DNA of 52,814 nt from contig MNEF01000051.1 of NCBI GenBank assembly GCA_001917535.1, positions 1 to 52,814 of the forward strand. Reading direction: 5' to 3'. The notes beneath the pieces are model-generated. The model ran no database searches. It was not told the origin of the DNA and worked only from the letters and a program-made list of their open reading frames with translations. The position numbers and the translations under genes are program-made. Below, piece after piece: positions 10,555-19,618 of this stretch. The stretch comes from Candidatus Rokubacteria bacterium 13_1_40CM_69_27 (GTDB lineage Bacteria > Methylomirabilota > Methylomirabilia > Rokubacteriales > CSP1-6). Each line of letters opens with the position of its first letter. The first letter of the stretch is position 1.

Positions 10555-10565
10555 TCGAGGAGCCC

Positions 10566-11096
10566 ATGGCGACGTGGCACGAAGGGCGGCGCATGAATCG
10601 GAAGATGCGGCGGCGGTGGCGAGCCATCGGGCTCGTGGTCGTTGTGCTGGTGGCGGGTGTCGTCGGTTACTTCGCGTATCGCGCGGCCGCCAACCTTCCC
10701 GGGAGCGCCATGCCGGACCAGGGAAACCGGCACATCCAGAGCGCCGGCGATCCTCACGAGCCCTACAACACCGACCCGCCGACGTCGGGGCCGCACCTGC
10801 CCTACATCGCGCCCTGGGGCATCCACACGCGCCCCATTGTGCCTGAGCTCCAGGTGCACAACCTCGAAGACGGCGGCGTGCTCGTTCAGTACAACTGCGA
10901 GTGCCCCGACCTGGTCGAGAAGCTGAAGCAGATCGTCCAGAAGTATGACAAGCAGGTCATCCTGGCGCCGTACCCGACCATGAAGCACCGGATCGCGCTC
11001 ACGGCCTGGACCCGAATCGACACGCTGGATGCGGTCGACGAGGCGCGCCTCCGGCGCTTCATCGAGGCGTACCGTGGCATCGACCATCACAAGTAG
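10566..11096 (+). CDS. DUF3105 domain membrane-anchored protein
   Basis: The 176-residue protein has a basic N-terminus, one transmembrane helix (about residues 20-42) and an extracytoplasmic DUF3105 domain. The domain has the family pattern YNTDPPTSGPHLP, GIHTRPI, VHNLEDGGVLVQYNC and LTAW. The family's function is not established; its conserved His, Asn and Cys residues hint at a metal or cofactor site. It lies 12 bases after selC and is probably co-transcribed with the sel genes. Whether it serves selenium metabolism is unknown. Confidence 0.85.
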   Translation: MATWHEGRRMNRKMRRRWRAIGLVVVVLVAGVVGYFAYRAAANLPGSAMPDQGNRHIQSAGDPHEPYNTDPPTSGPHLPYIAPWGIHTRPIVPELQVHNLEDGGVLVQYNCECPDLVEKLKQIVQKYDKQVILAPYPTMKHRIALTAWTRIDTLDAVDEARLRRFIEAYRGIDHHK

Positions 11097-11562
11097 GACG
11101 CTGCTGAGCGCGGCCGCGCTGCTGGCCCTGGCCGCCTGCGCGCGGGTCCACATCTCCCCGCTGTCCCCGCCGCCCTTCCGGACGGAGGTCGCGGCCGGAT
11201 ACGACGTCACCTGGACCGCGATCATCCGGGCCCTCGCCCAGCAGAACGTGCCACTGCGGGCGGTCGCGCGCGATTCGGGAGTGGTGGCGTCGGACGAGTT
11301 CGTGTCGCCCATCAACCTCTATGCGGACTGCGGACAGCTGGGCGGTGACCAGCTGGAAGGGGAGGCCGTCGTCTCGTTCACGGTCTTCGCGGAGTCGAAC
11401 GGCAGGGCGACGCGGATCCAGGTGAACTCGAAGATGCGCACGCAGGCGCACCGGCGTGGCAACTCCGGCAAGCTGCGCCCGGTGCCCGTGTTCCAGTGCG
11501 CGTCCACCGGGCGGTTCGAGGCCAACCTGCTGGACGCCGTCCGCGAGTTCGTGAAGGAATAG
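11074..11562 (+). CDS. Putative lipoprotein of unknown function
   Basis: From the GTG at 11074 the product is 162 residues with a lipoprotein signal (LLSAAALLALAAC, Cys22). The GTG overlaps the DUF3105 gene by 23 bases. The mature part has no motif I recognise: a two-layer fold is suggested by YDVTWTAIIRALAQQNVPL and GEAVVSFTVFAESNGRATRIQVNSKM. This pattern occurs in small envelope lipoproteins related to DUF799/BamC-like folds. That comparison is weak. Confidence 0.65.
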   Translation: MASTITSRTLLSAAALLALAACARVHISPLSPPPFRTEVAAGYDVTWTAIIRALAQQNVPLRAVARDSGVVASDEFVSPINLYADCGQLGGDQLEGEAVVSFTVFAESNGRATRIQVNSKMRTQAHRRGNSGKLRPVPVFQCASTGRFEANLLDAVREFVKE

Positions 11563-11566
11563 CGCC

Positions 11567-11851
11567 ATGCCGCCGCGGCTCGCCGACCTCGTCCGAAAGG
11601 CGCGACGCCTCGCCGCGGAGCGCGACCGCCTCATCGAGAGCCTCGCCGCCGAGTGGACGCGTGCCCTCCGGGGCCAGAACCTCTCGGAATCCGACCTCGA
11701 GGAGCTCTGGGCCGGCCTGACGGAGGAAGCGGTGCGGCGCGCCTGCCGGGCGGCCGACAACCCCTGGACGCCCCAGGCGTGGCGCCGCGAGGCCCAGGAA
11801 GTGATCGCGCGGGTCCGGGAGCGCGTGGAGGCGGGGCTCGGTGAGCGCTGA
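11567..11851 (+). CDS. Small helical protein of unknown function upstream of selA
   Basis: The 94-residue protein is almost entirely charged and helical (LADLVRKARRLAAERDRLIESLAAEW) and rich in Arg, Glu and Ala. No known domain is evident. It starts four bases after the lipoprotein gene and overlaps selA by 11 bases, so it is surely part of the same transcript and translationally coupled to selA. Because it sits between selC and selA, a role in selenocysteine metabolism deserves testing. Confidence 0.6.
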   Translation: MPPRLADLVRKARRLAAERDRLIESLAAEWTRALRGQNLSESDLEELWAGLTEEAVRRACRAADNPWTPQAWRREAQEVIARVRERVEAGLGER

Positions 11852-13241
11852 CCGGAGCGCGGCGCTCCGCGGGCTGCCCTCTGTGGACCAGCTCGTCCGC
11901 CGGCTCAGGCCGGAGGCGCCCGACGTGCCCCGCCCGCGACTGACCGCCATCGTCCGCGAGGTGCTGGAGGCCGAGCGGCGCCGAGTGCGGGTGGGTCCGG
12001 CGGTGTCCGCCGATGCCGACGCGCTGGCGGCGCGCGTCGTCGAGATCCTCACGCGCACCGGCCCCTTTTCGCTGCGCGCCGTGGTGAACGCCACCGGGGT
12101 GGTACTCCACACCAATCTTGGCCGCGCCTTGCTGAGCCCGCTCGCGCTCGAGCGGCTGACCCGCGTCGGAGGGGCCTACTCCAATCTCGAGCTGGACATC
12201 GCCACCAAGGAGCGCGGCTCGCGGTACTCCCACGTCGAAGGGCTGCTGCAGCGTCTGACCGGCGCCGAGGGCGCGCTCGTCGTCAACAACAATGCCGCCG
12301 CCGTGCTGCTGGCCCTGGAGACGCTGGCCCATGGCCGGGAAGTGATCGTCTCCCGGGGGGAGCTGATCGAGATCGGCGGCGAGTTCCGCATCCCCGACAT
12401 CATGCTGCGTAGCGGCGCCGTGCTCCGGGAGGTGGGCACGACGAACCGCACGCACCTCCGGGATTACGCCGAGGCGATCGGGCCGAACACCGCGCTGCTG
12501 CTCAAGGTGCACACGTCGAACTACCGCGTGGTCGGCTTCACGTCGGACGTGTCTTCCCGCGAGCTGGTCGAGTTGGGCCGCCAGCGCAGCCTCCCGGTGA
12601 TGGAGGATCTGGGGTCCGGCTCGCTGCTCGATCTCCGCTCGCACGGCTTCCCCCACGAGCCGACGGTGCCGGAGGTCGTCGGCTCGGGCGTGGACCTGGT
12701 CTCGTTCTCGGGCGATAAGCTGCTCGGCGGGCCCCAGGCGGGCATCGTGGTGGGCCGGCGCGAGCTCGTCACGCGCCTGAAGAAGAACCCGTGGAACCGT
12801 GCGCTCCGGATCGACAAGCTCACGCTGGCGGCGCTGGAAGCGACGCTCTATGCGTATGACGCGGGCCAGGCGCTGGAGACGGTGCCGACCCTCCGGTTCC
12901 TCACCGAGCCGCTGGCCTCGGTCCGCCGGCGGGCCCAGCGCGTGCTCTCGCGCTTGCCCGCCGACGTCAGGCGCCGCCTGGCCGCGCGGCTCGTCGAGGA
13001 TCGCGCCCAGGTGGGCGGCGGAGCGCTCCCCACGGTGGAACTGCCCACGGCCGCCGTGCAGCTCGGCGCCACGCCGGAGGCGGCCCGCGCGCTCGACGCC
13101 GGGCTCCGGCGTAGCGACCCCCCGGTGATCGGGCGCATCGTCGACGACCGGCTCCTGCTCGACTGCCGCACGGTGCTGCCTTCCCAGGTTGCCGCGCTCG
13201 CCGCCGCCATCGTCACCGCCGCCGGGATGACAGCCCAGTGA
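11841..13241 (+). CDS. selA: L-seryl-tRNA(Sec) selenium transferase
   Basis: The 466-residue PLP enzyme turns Ser-tRNA-Sec into Sec-tRNA-Sec using selenophosphate. SelA signatures are NATGVVLHTNLGRA, the PLP lysine in SFSGDKLLGGPQAG (Lys293), VNNNAAAVLL and GEFRIPDIM. Length matches bacterial SelA, which forms decamers. The start is GTG at 11841 inside the end of the previous gene. SelD, needed for selenophosphate, is not in this window. Confidence 0.97.
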   Translation: MSADRSAALRGLPSVDQLVRRLRPEAPDVPRPRLTAIVREVLEAERRRVRVGPAVSADADALAARVVEILTRTGPFSLRAVVNATGVVLHTNLGRALLSPLALERLTRVGGAYSNLELDIATKERGSRYSHVEGLLQRLTGAEGALVVNNNAAAVLLALETLAHGREVIVSRGELIEIGGEFRIPDIMLRSGAVLREVGTTNRTHLRDYAEAIGPNTALLLKVHTSNYRVVGFTSDVSSRELVELGRQRSLPVMEDLGSGSLLDLRSHGFPHEPTVPEVVGSGVDLVSFSGDKLLGGPQAGIVVGRRELVTRLKKNPWNRALRIDKLTLAALEATLYAYDAGQALETVPTLRFLTEPLASVRRRAQRVLSRLPADVRRRLAARLVEDRAQVGGGALPTVELPTAAVQLGATPEAARALDAGLRRSDPPVIGRIVDDRLLLDCRTVLPSQVAALAAAIVTAAGMTAQ

Positions 13242-13251
13242 ATGCACGTGA

Positions 13252-13396
13252 TTCGAGCGCCGGCTTTGCCGGCGCCACCGGTTCTGGGGGAGGCCTCGGA
13301 GGGGGCCCTAAGGCCCCCTCCGACGAGGGACGGGGGGCGGAGCCCCCCTCCGAGCAAAAGCCCCCCTCCGAGCAAAAGCCCCCCTCCGAGGAAAAG
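13252..13396 (+). repeat. Interspersed GC-rich repeat, copy 1, with 3 x 18-bp tandem array
   Basis: A hairpin-rich element fills the selA-selB gap. It begins TTCGAGCGCCGGCTTTGCCGG and includes the palindrome GGGGGCC...GGCCCCCTCCG. It ends with three 18-bp units at 13343-13360, 13361-13378 and 13379-13396 (CCCCCCTCCGAGCAAAAG; the last unit has one base change). Three other copies occur at about 22957, 41381 and 50126 (inverted). The final CCGAGGAAAAG appears to give selB its ribosome binding site. Confidence 0.85.
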
Positions 13397-13402
13397 CACG
13401 TC

Positions 13403-15292
13403 GTGGTCGGCACCGCCGGCCACATCGATCACGGCAAGACGGCGCTGGTGAAGGCGCTGACCGGCATCGATACCGACCGCCTGCCCGAGGAAAAGGCGCG
13501 TGGCATCACCATCGACCTGGGGTTCGCGTTTCTCGAGGAGCCCGACGGCCTCACGATCGAGATCGTCGACGTGCCCGGCCACGAGCGGTTCGTCAAGAAC
13601 ATGCTGGCCGGCGTCGGCGGCATCGACCTCGCCATGCTGGTGGTGGCCGCGGACGAGGGCGTCATGCCGCAAACGCGGGAGCACCTGGCGATCTGCTCGC
13701 TGCTCCGCATCAAGTCGGGGCTGATCGTCCTCACCAAAGCCGACCTCGTCGAGCCCGGCTGGCTGGAGCTGGTCCGCGACGACGTCGCCGGCCTCGTGCG
13801 GGGGACGTTCCTCCAGGGCGCGCCGATCTTGGCCGTCTCCGCGAAGACCGGTGAAGGACTGGCCGAGCTGCGGGCGGCGCTGCGGCGGTGCGCGGCGGCG
13901 GTGGAGCCGCGGAGGACCGATCAGCTCCCACGGCTGCCCATCGATCGGGTCTTCACCGTGAAGGGCTTCGGGACCGTCGTGACGGGGACGCTGACCGCGG
14001 GGCGCTTCGCGCTCGACGATCGGGTCGAGGTCTACCCCCGGGGCCTCACCGCGAAGATCCGGGGGCTCCAGGCCCACGGCCATCCGGTGGCGGAGGCGCG
14101 GGCGGGCCAGCGCACGGCGATAAACTTGCAAGCGCTCGAGCGGGCCGCCATCGAGCGGGGCGATGTCGTGGGCCTGGCCGGCGCGCTCGTCTCCTCCCTA
14201 TTGGTGGACGGCACGCTGGAGCTGCTCGCCGACGCCCCTCGACCTCTCAAGTCGCGCGACCGCATCCGCTTGCACGCCGGGACCAGCGAGATCATGGCGC
14301 GCGTGCTGCTGCTCGACCGCGCGGAGCTTCAGCCCGGCGAGCGGGCGTTCGCGCGCTTCCGCCTCGAGGCCCCACTCGTCGCCGTGCCCGGCGACCGCTT
14401 CGTCGTGCGGTCGTACTCGCCCATGGTGACCATCGGCGGCGGCGCGCTGCTGGACGTCGATCCGCCGCGCTTCAAACGCAAGGCGCCGGCCCTCGTCAGC
14501 CACCTGACGCTGCTGGAGCGGGGCAGTCCCGAAGAAGTGGTGGAGGAGCACGTGCGCCACGGCGGCGCCTCCGGCGCCCGCGTGGGCCCGCTCGCGGCCC
14601 GGGTGCCGTTCGGCCCCGAACGGCTCCGGGAGCTGCTGGGCCGGCTCGAGGCCGAGCGGCGCGTCCTCGCCATCGAGCGGGACTGGTACCTGCATCCGGA
14701 CGCCGACGCCCGCCTGCGCGCGCTGGCAGTGGCGGCGCTGGAGCAGTTCCATCGCACGAACCCGCTCCGGCCCGGCATGTCGCGGGAGGAGCTGCGCGGG
14801 CGCGCCGGCGGAGCCGAGGAGCGCGTGTTCGCCCACCTTCTGTCGGCTCTGGACGCCCAGGGCGTCGTCAAGGTCGAACGGGACAAGGTGAGGCTCGCCG
14901 CCCATGAGGTGCGTCTCAGCCCCGAGCAGCGGCGCGCCATCGACCGGATCGAGCAGGAGTACCTCAAGGCCGAGGCGGCGCCCCCCAGCCCGGAGGAGTC
15001 GCTGGCCCGAGCCGGCCTCAGCGGTGACGAGGAACACGAGCTCTTCCAGCTCCTGGTCGCCGAGAGGAAACTGGTGCGGGTCAAGGAGTCGCTCTACTTC
15101 CACACGACGGCGCTTGAAATCATCCAGGACAAGGTCGTGACCCTGCTCCGAGAGCGCAGGGAGATCGGGCCGGGAGACATCAAGGACCTCCTAGGGATCT
15201 CCCGCAAGTACGCCATCCCCCTGCTCGAGTACCTCGACGCCCGTCGCGTGACTGTTCGCGTCGGGGAGAAGCGGGTCTTGCGGGGCGGGTAG
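13403..15292 (+). CDS. selB: Selenocysteine-specific translation elongation factor SelB
   Basis: SelB is a GTPase that binds Sec-tRNA-Sec and the SECIS hairpin and delivers selenocysteine at UGA. The G-domain begins [13 protein letters not shown] and contains [29 protein letters not shown] and TKAD. The C-terminus holds winged-helix repeats ending in [22 protein letters not shown] place the start at GTG 13403, which matches the usual SelB N-terminus and gives 629 residues. The frame stays open back to 13238, but those 55 codons only translate the repeat element (PPSEQK units). Confidence 0.95.
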   Translation: MVGTAGHIDHGKTALVKALTGIDTDRLPEEKARGITIDLGFAFLEEPDGLTIEIVDVPGHERFVKNMLAGVGGIDLAMLVVAADEGVMPQTREHLAICSLLRIKSGLIVLTKADLVEPGWLELVRDDVAGLVRGTFLQGAPILAVSAKTGEGLAELRAALRRCAAAVEPRRTDQLPRLPIDRVFTVKGFGTVVTGTLTAGRFALDDRVEVYPRGLTAKIRGLQAHGHPVAEARAGQRTAINLQALERAAIERGDVVGLAGALVSSLLVDGTLELLADAPRPLKSRDRIRLHAGTSEIMARVLLLDRAELQPGERAFARFRLEAPLVAVPGDRFVVRSYSPMVTIGGGALLDVDPPRFKRKAPALVSHLTLLERGSPEEVVEEHVRHGGASGARVGPLAARVPFGPERLRELLGRLEAERRVLAIERDWYLHPDADARLRALAVAALEQFHRTNPLRPGMSREELRGRAGGAEERVFAHLLSALDAQGVVKVERDKVRLAAHEVRLSPEQRRAIDRIEQEYLKAEAAPPSPEESLARAGLSGDEEHELFQLLVAERKLVRVKESLYFHTTALEIIQDKVVTLLRERREIGPGDIKDLLGISRKYAIPLLEYLDARRVTVRVGEKRVLRGG

Positions 15293-15330
15293 GGGCGCGC
15301 TATGGTGAAGGCGCCGGAAAGGAGCCTCAC

Positions 15331-15522
15331 ATGTTTGGGCTTGGCTATCAGGAACTGCTGGTCATCCTCCTGATCGTGCTGATTCTCTTCGGCGCCAACC
15401 GGCTGCCGGAGCTGGCGCGGTCGCTGGGGTCGAGCGTCAAGGAATTCAAGAAGGGTGTCACCGAGGCCAAGGTCGACGACACGGCCTCCGCCGCCAAGAA
15501 AGAAGAGGAGAAGAAGGCGTAG
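15331..15522 (+). CDS. tatA: Sec-independent protein translocase subunit TatA/E
   Basis: The 63-residue protein has the TatA layout: a short N-terminal transmembrane helix ([18 protein letters not shown]), the [14 protein letters not shown] hinge and amphipathic helix, then a charged lysine-rich tail. TatA oligomers form the path for folded proteins with twin-arginine signals. AAAGGAGCC before the ATG is a good ribosome binding site. TatB/TatC are not in the window. Confidence 0.93.
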   Translation: MFGLGYQELLVILLIVLILFGANRLPELARSLGSSVKEFKKGVTEAKVDDTASAAKKEEEKKA

Positions 15523-16460
15523 CCCTCGTTCTCGGCGTCGACCTGGGCGGCACCCGCCTCCGCGTGGGGGCCGTGACGGCCGACGGGCAGATCCTTTCCC
15601 GCATCGAGCGTCCCACCGAGCCGCAACGAGGCCCCGCGGCGGTTCTGGCCACCCTCGAGCAGGTCCTGCGCGACCTGCTCGCGTCGTATCCGGGCGTCAT
15701 CGCCGTCGGCGTGGCCTGCGCGGGCCAGATCCATCCCCGGACTGGCGCCGTCATCTACGCGCCCAACCTCGCCTGGCGCGACGTTCCGCTCGCGGAGCAC
15801 CTCACCCGGGCACTGGACGTGCGGATCGTGGTCGAGAACGACGTCCGCGCCGCCGCCTGGGGGGAGTTCCGCTTCGGCGCTGGTGCCGGCGCGCGGAGCC
15901 TCCTCGCCGTCTTCGTCGGCACCGGGGTGGGATCGGGCGCGGTGTTGGACGGCGCGCTGTGGCGGGGCGCGGCAAACGGCGCCGGGGAGATCGGTCATAC
16001 CCAGGTCGTCTGGGACGGGTTGCCGTGTCCCTGCGGACAGCGGGGCTGCCTCGAGCAGTACGTCTCCGGGAGCGGCTTCCAGCGGCGCCTCCGCCACGCG
16101 CTGACCGAAGGCGTTCGTACCCGGCTCGCCGCCGTGACCGAGGGCGAGCCCGGGCGCCTGACCGCGGCGATGGTCCAGGCGGCGGCGGAGGTCGGCGATG
16201 GATTCGCGCGGGGGATCCGGGACGAGGCGGAGCGTTACCTGGCCCTGGCGGTCGCCAACTACGTCACGCTGGTGAACCCCGACGCCCTCGTGCTGGGCGG
16301 CGGCGTCATCGAGACGGTGCCGCGCCTCTTCGACGCCGTCGCCGCCGGCGTGCCGCGGCTCACCACGATCCTCGCGCGCTCGCTCCGCATCGAGCGGGCG
16401 CGTCTGGGCGACGGCAGCGGGGTCATCGGCGCCGCTGCGCTCGCCGCTCCATCGGCCTGA
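15519..16460 (+). CDS. ROK family sugar kinase (glucokinase-like)
   Basis: This ROK protein phosphorylates a sugar such as glucose or N-acetylmannosamine with ATP. The phosphate-binding [12 protein letters not shown] motif lies at 15534-15566. The sugar/Mg region [11 protein letters not shown] and the zinc motif [12 protein letters not shown] are also present. The first usual start codon, GTG at 15564, would remove the DLGGT motif. Conserved sequence begins at about 15519, overlapping the tatA stop, where no ATG, GTG or TTG is in frame. The true start is unclear: non-standard, or an error in the sequence. It ends in an intact C-terminus (GVIGAAALA). Confidence 0.85.
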   Translation, partial: VALVLGVDLGGTRLRVGAVTADGQILSRIERPTEPQRGPAAVLATLEQVLRDLLASYPGVIAVGVACAGQIHPRTGAVIYAPNLAWRDVPLAEHLTRALDVRIVVENDVRAAAWGEFRFGAGAGARSLLAVFVGTGVGSGAVLDGALWRGAANGAGEIGHTQVVWDGLPCPCGQRGCLEQYVSGSGFQRRLRHALTEGVRTRLAAVTEGEPGRLTAAMVQAAAEVGDGFARGIRDEAERYLALAVANYVTLVNPDALVLGGGVIETVPRLFDAVAAGVPRLTTILARSLRIERARLGDGSGVIGAAALAAPSA

Positions 16461-16485
16461 GTTCGGTATATACTCTGCCGCTGCC

Positions 16486-17522
16486 ATGAGCCGACCTACG
16501 CCCCGCCTGGACTTCGCCTGCGCGGGCACGCTCTCGCTCCTCACGGTGCTCTCGCGCCTGCCCTATCGGGCGCGGATGCTCTACAACTGGGACGCGGTCC
16601 AGTTCGCCCTGGCCTTGCGCGAGTACGACGTCGCCAAGCACCAGCCGCACCCACCAGGCTACATCCTCTACGTCGCGCTGGGACGACTCGTCAACGCGTG
16701 GTTGGACGATCCCACCGCGGCCTACGTCTTCCTGGCCGTCCTGTTCAGCGGGCTCACGACGTTCGTCGTCTATTACCTGGCCCTCGCCATCTACGACCGC
16801 ACGACAGCGCTGGCCGCCGCCACGCTGCTGGCCGTGAGCCCGCTCTTCTGGTTCTACGGCTCGGTCGGGCTCACCTACGCCGGCGAGGCCCTCGGGGCCT
16901 CGGCGGTCGCCTACTTCGCCTTCCGGGCGCTGCGCGGGAGCGAGATGGACGCCTGGCTTGCCGCCGGCTATCTCGGTCTGGCCGGCGGGCTGCGCCAATC
17001 CATCCTGCTCCTGCTCCTCCCCTTGTGGCTGGGGGCGACCGCGCTCGGCGTCCGGCGCGCCCGCGCCGTGGCGGTGGGGCTCGGCATCATCGCGGTGACG
17101 GCGATGACGTGGCTCCTGCCGATGATCTGGCTCACCGGCCGGAGCAGACGCTGCTGATCACGGAGCTGGGCAACCCGCGCTCCTACCCGTGGCTCCGCCA
17201 CGCGATGTTCTACCTGCCGGAGTACCCGATCTACGAGCTGCGGGTGGGGCCGCTGCCGCCGGGGTTCTACGCGCCTCGACTGGCCACCGCGATGTCGCGC
17301 ACTCCGGGCGCCGAGATCCACGTGCCGGCCCCGGTGCAGCGGCTGGTCTGGTTCGTGGATCACTGGAGCCCGGTCTCGGAGCGACCGGTCGGGCTCGAGG
17401 AAGTGGAGCTGCCCTACGGCCGCTGTCTCTACGTGCTGCCGCTCGGTCCCACCCCCGTGACGTGGGCCGGCTACACCTTCGTCCGCGATGGTCCGCCGCG
17501 TCGTGCTCGCGCGGCGCACTGA
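16486..17522 (+). pseudogene. GT39/GT-C-type membrane glycosyltransferase, internal deletion and frameshift
   Basis: An ATG at 16486 begins an N-terminal domain typical of mannosyltransferase-like GT-C proteins (YNWDAVQFALALREYDVAKH, then HPPGYILYV and several membrane helices). After WLLPMIWLTG at about 17140 the frame ends at TGA 17155-17157. In the -1/+2 frame the C-terminal part resumes at once (PEQTLLITELGNPRSYPWL...) and runs to 17522. The two parts total about 345 residues, while such proteins usually have around 500, so a central block appears lost with the frame. It may be a real pseudogene or a collapsed assembly. The next gene starts inside its end. Confidence 0.72.
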
Positions 17523-18972
17523 CCTGCTCGTCGCTCTCGCCGCCGCCGTCCCGCTGGCGATCTTCGTCCTGGGCGAGCGACGCATCGCTGGCGCCAGCGG
17601 CTTGCCGCTGGACGACTCGTGGATCCATCTGCACTTCGCTCGCAACCTCGCCGAGGGTGCCGGCTTCGTCTACAACCCCGGCGTGCCGGTGGCGGGCTCG
17701 ACGGCGCCGCTGTGGACACTGCTGCTCGCCGCCGCCTTCGTCGTGTTCGGCGCTTCGGTCGCCGTGGCCAAGCTGGTCGGAGTCGCGACGACGGTGGCCG
17801 CAGCCCTGGTGACGCGGCAGGCGGCGCTGGCCTGGGGCGCCACCCCCGGCGTCGCCGTGGGCGCGGCCGTCGGGCTTGTCTGGACGGGGGCGCTGGCCTG
17901 GGGCGCCCTCAGCGGTATGGAGGTCTCGCTCGCCGCGATGCTCGTCGCCGCCGCGTTGTGGGCCCACGCGCGCGACCACCTCGGGGGGACCGCCCTCCTC
18001 GCCGCGCTGGCGGCGCTGGCGCGGCCGGAAGCATTGATCCTGGTCCCGCTGCTGGCCCTCGGGCGCCCGCTCGGGCTCCGGCGCGCCCTGGTCTTCGTCC
18101 TGATCCCGTCGGTCGTTCTCGCTCCCGCGGTGGCCTTCAGTCTCTCGACCGTCGGCGCGCCGGTGCCGGCGACGGCGGTCGCCAAGGTGGAAGGCGGTCT
18201 CGTGGGCTGGCTCGCGGGTGTGCGCGATCCGCTCCCGCGCCTGCTGCTCCAGCGCCCCTCGGAGTTCTTCGGCGAATGGGTCGTCTGGCTGGCGAGGACG
18301 CACTGGCTGCTGCCGCTACTCCTGGCGCCGGGGCTCATCCTGGCCGGGATTCGTCGCGGCCGCCCGCTGGGGCTTCCCGCGCTCGCGCTCGTCGCCCACC
18401 CGCTGGCGATGGCCCTCCTCGCGCCCTATCGTGGTCCCGGCTTTCAGGAGGGGCGCTACTCGATGCACCTGCTGCCGCTGGCTCTGGTCGTTCTGGCCGT
18501 GGCGGTGTCGCCCGTCCGGGTGGGCTGGCGGCACGCGATCGTCGGCGCCTATCTGGCGGTCGCGCTCGTCTCGCTTCTGCCCGCCGCCGAACGTTACGGC
18601 TGGGCCGTGCAGAACATCAACGCCATGCAGGTCCACCTCGGCCATTGGGTGGACGCCCACGTGCCCGCGCGCGCGCGGCTGGCGCTCAACGACGTCGGCG
18701 CCATCGCCTACATCTCGCGCCGCGAGGTCATCGACCTCATGGGGCTCGTGACGCCCGAGATCATTCCGTACCGGCGACAGGGCGAGGCGGGCGTGATCCG
18801 CTACGTGATGCACACGTGCCCCGATTACCTGATCGTCTTTCCGGCGTGGTTCCCCGAGCTCACCGCCCGGCGGTCCCTCGTGGAGCCGGTCTACCGCGTG
18901 CGCCTGGCGCGTCGCGAGGTCGCGGGGAGTTCCGAAATGGTCGTGTACCGGCTCGTGCGCTGTGGGGTATGA
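17488..18972 (+). CDS. Polytopic membrane protein, GT-C glycosyltransferase-like
   Basis: The 494-residue protein has about ten transmembrane helices and a C-terminal soluble part. The first loop reads LDDSWIHLHFARNLAEGAGFVYNPG and VAGSTAPLWTLLLA, a pattern typical of GT-C polyprenyl-phosphate-sugar transferases, with acidic residues after the first helix. Substrate is unknown; cell-surface glycan or protein glycosylation is likely from the family. The C-terminal region (ARLALNDVGAIAYISRREVIDLMGL) resembles that of related proteins. The ATG at 17488 overlaps the broken gene before it. Confidence 0.75.
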   Translation: MVRRVVLARRTDLLVALAAAVPLAIFVLGERRIAGASGLPLDDSWIHLHFARNLAEGAGFVYNPGVPVAGSTAPLWTLLLAAAFVVFGASVAVAKLVGVATTVAAALVTRQAALAWGATPGVAVGAAVGLVWTGALAWGALSGMEVSLAAMLVAAALWAHARDHLGGTALLAALAALARPEALILVPLLALGRPLGLRRALVFVLIPSVVLAPAVAFSLSTVGAPVPATAVAKVEGGLVGWLAGVRDPLPRLLLQRPSEFFGEWVVWLARTHWLLPLLLAPGLILAGIRRGRPLGLPALALVAHPLAMALLAPYRGPGFQEGRYSMHLLPLALVVLAVAVSPVRVGWRHAIVGAYLAVALVSLLPAAERYGWAVQNINAMQVHLGHWVDAHVPARARLALNDVGAIAYISRREVIDLMGLVTPEIIPYRRQGEAGVIRYVMHTCPDYLIVFPAWFPELTARRSLVEPVYRVRLARREVAGSSEMVVYRLVRCGV

Positions 18973-18982
18973 TCGTGGCGAT

Positions 18983-19600
18983 ATGCCGCGCGCCGGACTG
19001 ATCCTCGCGGCCCTCGCGATCCTCGTCCTCTTCGCCGTGCCTGGGGGAGCCGAGGCCCAGTTCTATCGATGGACGGACGAGCGTGGCACTCCGCATTACA
19101 CCCAGGGGCTCGACAGCGTTCCCGAGCGCTACCGCTCGCAGGCCGAGTCGCTCGGCTATCGCAACGCCCCGACTCCGGACCCGAGCGAGAAGACCGCGGC
19201 GGAGGGCGCCGCCGGCGGCGAGGGCGCAACCATCCCCTACACACCGGGCCAGCCGATCATCGTCGACGTCCGCATCAATGGCAGCGCCTCCGCGCAGCTC
19301 GTCCTGGACACCGGCGCCGACCACACGCTGATCAGGCCGCGCGCCCTGGCCGCGGCGGGGGTGTCGCTGACGCGACCGATCGCCGAGGGGCAGATCACCG
19401 GCGTGACGGGGACCGACCGGGTGCAGTACGTCATCGTCGACGTGCTGGAGGTGGGCAGCGCCCGGGTGACGCGCCTGCCCGTGATGTCGTACGAGATCTC
19501 CGGCCTGCAGGGTGACGGGCTCCTGGGGCGCGACTTCCTCGATCGCTTCACCGTCAACATCGATTCTTCCCGCGGAGAGGTCAGGCTCACGCCGAAGTAG
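18983..19600 (+). CDS. Retropepsin-like aspartic protease with DUF4124 domain
   Basis: The 205-residue exported protein has a signal peptide, a short DUF4124 region (FYRWTDERGTPHYTQGLDSVPERY) and a clan AA aspartic protease domain. The catalytic motif LVLDTGADHTLI and the second conserved block GLLGRDFLDRF are present. Such bacterial proteases act as dimers; substrates are unknown. The ATG at 18983 lies shortly after a TATGAT box, suggesting a short leader. An in-frame ATG at 18962 is possible but would add non-signal sequence. Confidence 0.85.
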   Translation: MPRAGLILAALAILVLFAVPGGAEAQFYRWTDERGTPHYTQGLDSVPERYRSQAESLGYRNAPTPDPSEKTAAEGAAGGEGATIPYTPGQPIIVDVRINGSASAQLVLDTGADHTLIRPRALAAAGVSLTRPIAEGQITGVTGTDRVQYVIVDVLEVGSARVTRLPVMSYEISGLQGDGLLGRDFLDRFTVNIDSSRGEVRLTPK

Positions 19601-19618
19601 GCGCGTGCCTGTGGTACC

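Noticed and set aside
13343..13396. Three 18-bp tandem units as a mini CRISPR array
   Set aside because: Units are directly adjacent with no spacers, and there are no cas genes in the window.
13238..13402. Extended N-terminus of SelB (55 extra codons)
   Set aside because: It only translates the interspersed repeat. The standard SelB N-terminus begins at GTG 13403 with a suitable ribosome binding site.
17155..17157. TGA in the glycosyltransferase as a possible selenocysteine codon
   Set aside because: The reading after TGA in the same frame is unrelated arginine/serine-rich sequence. Homologous protein resumes in another frame, so it is a frameshift, not recoding.
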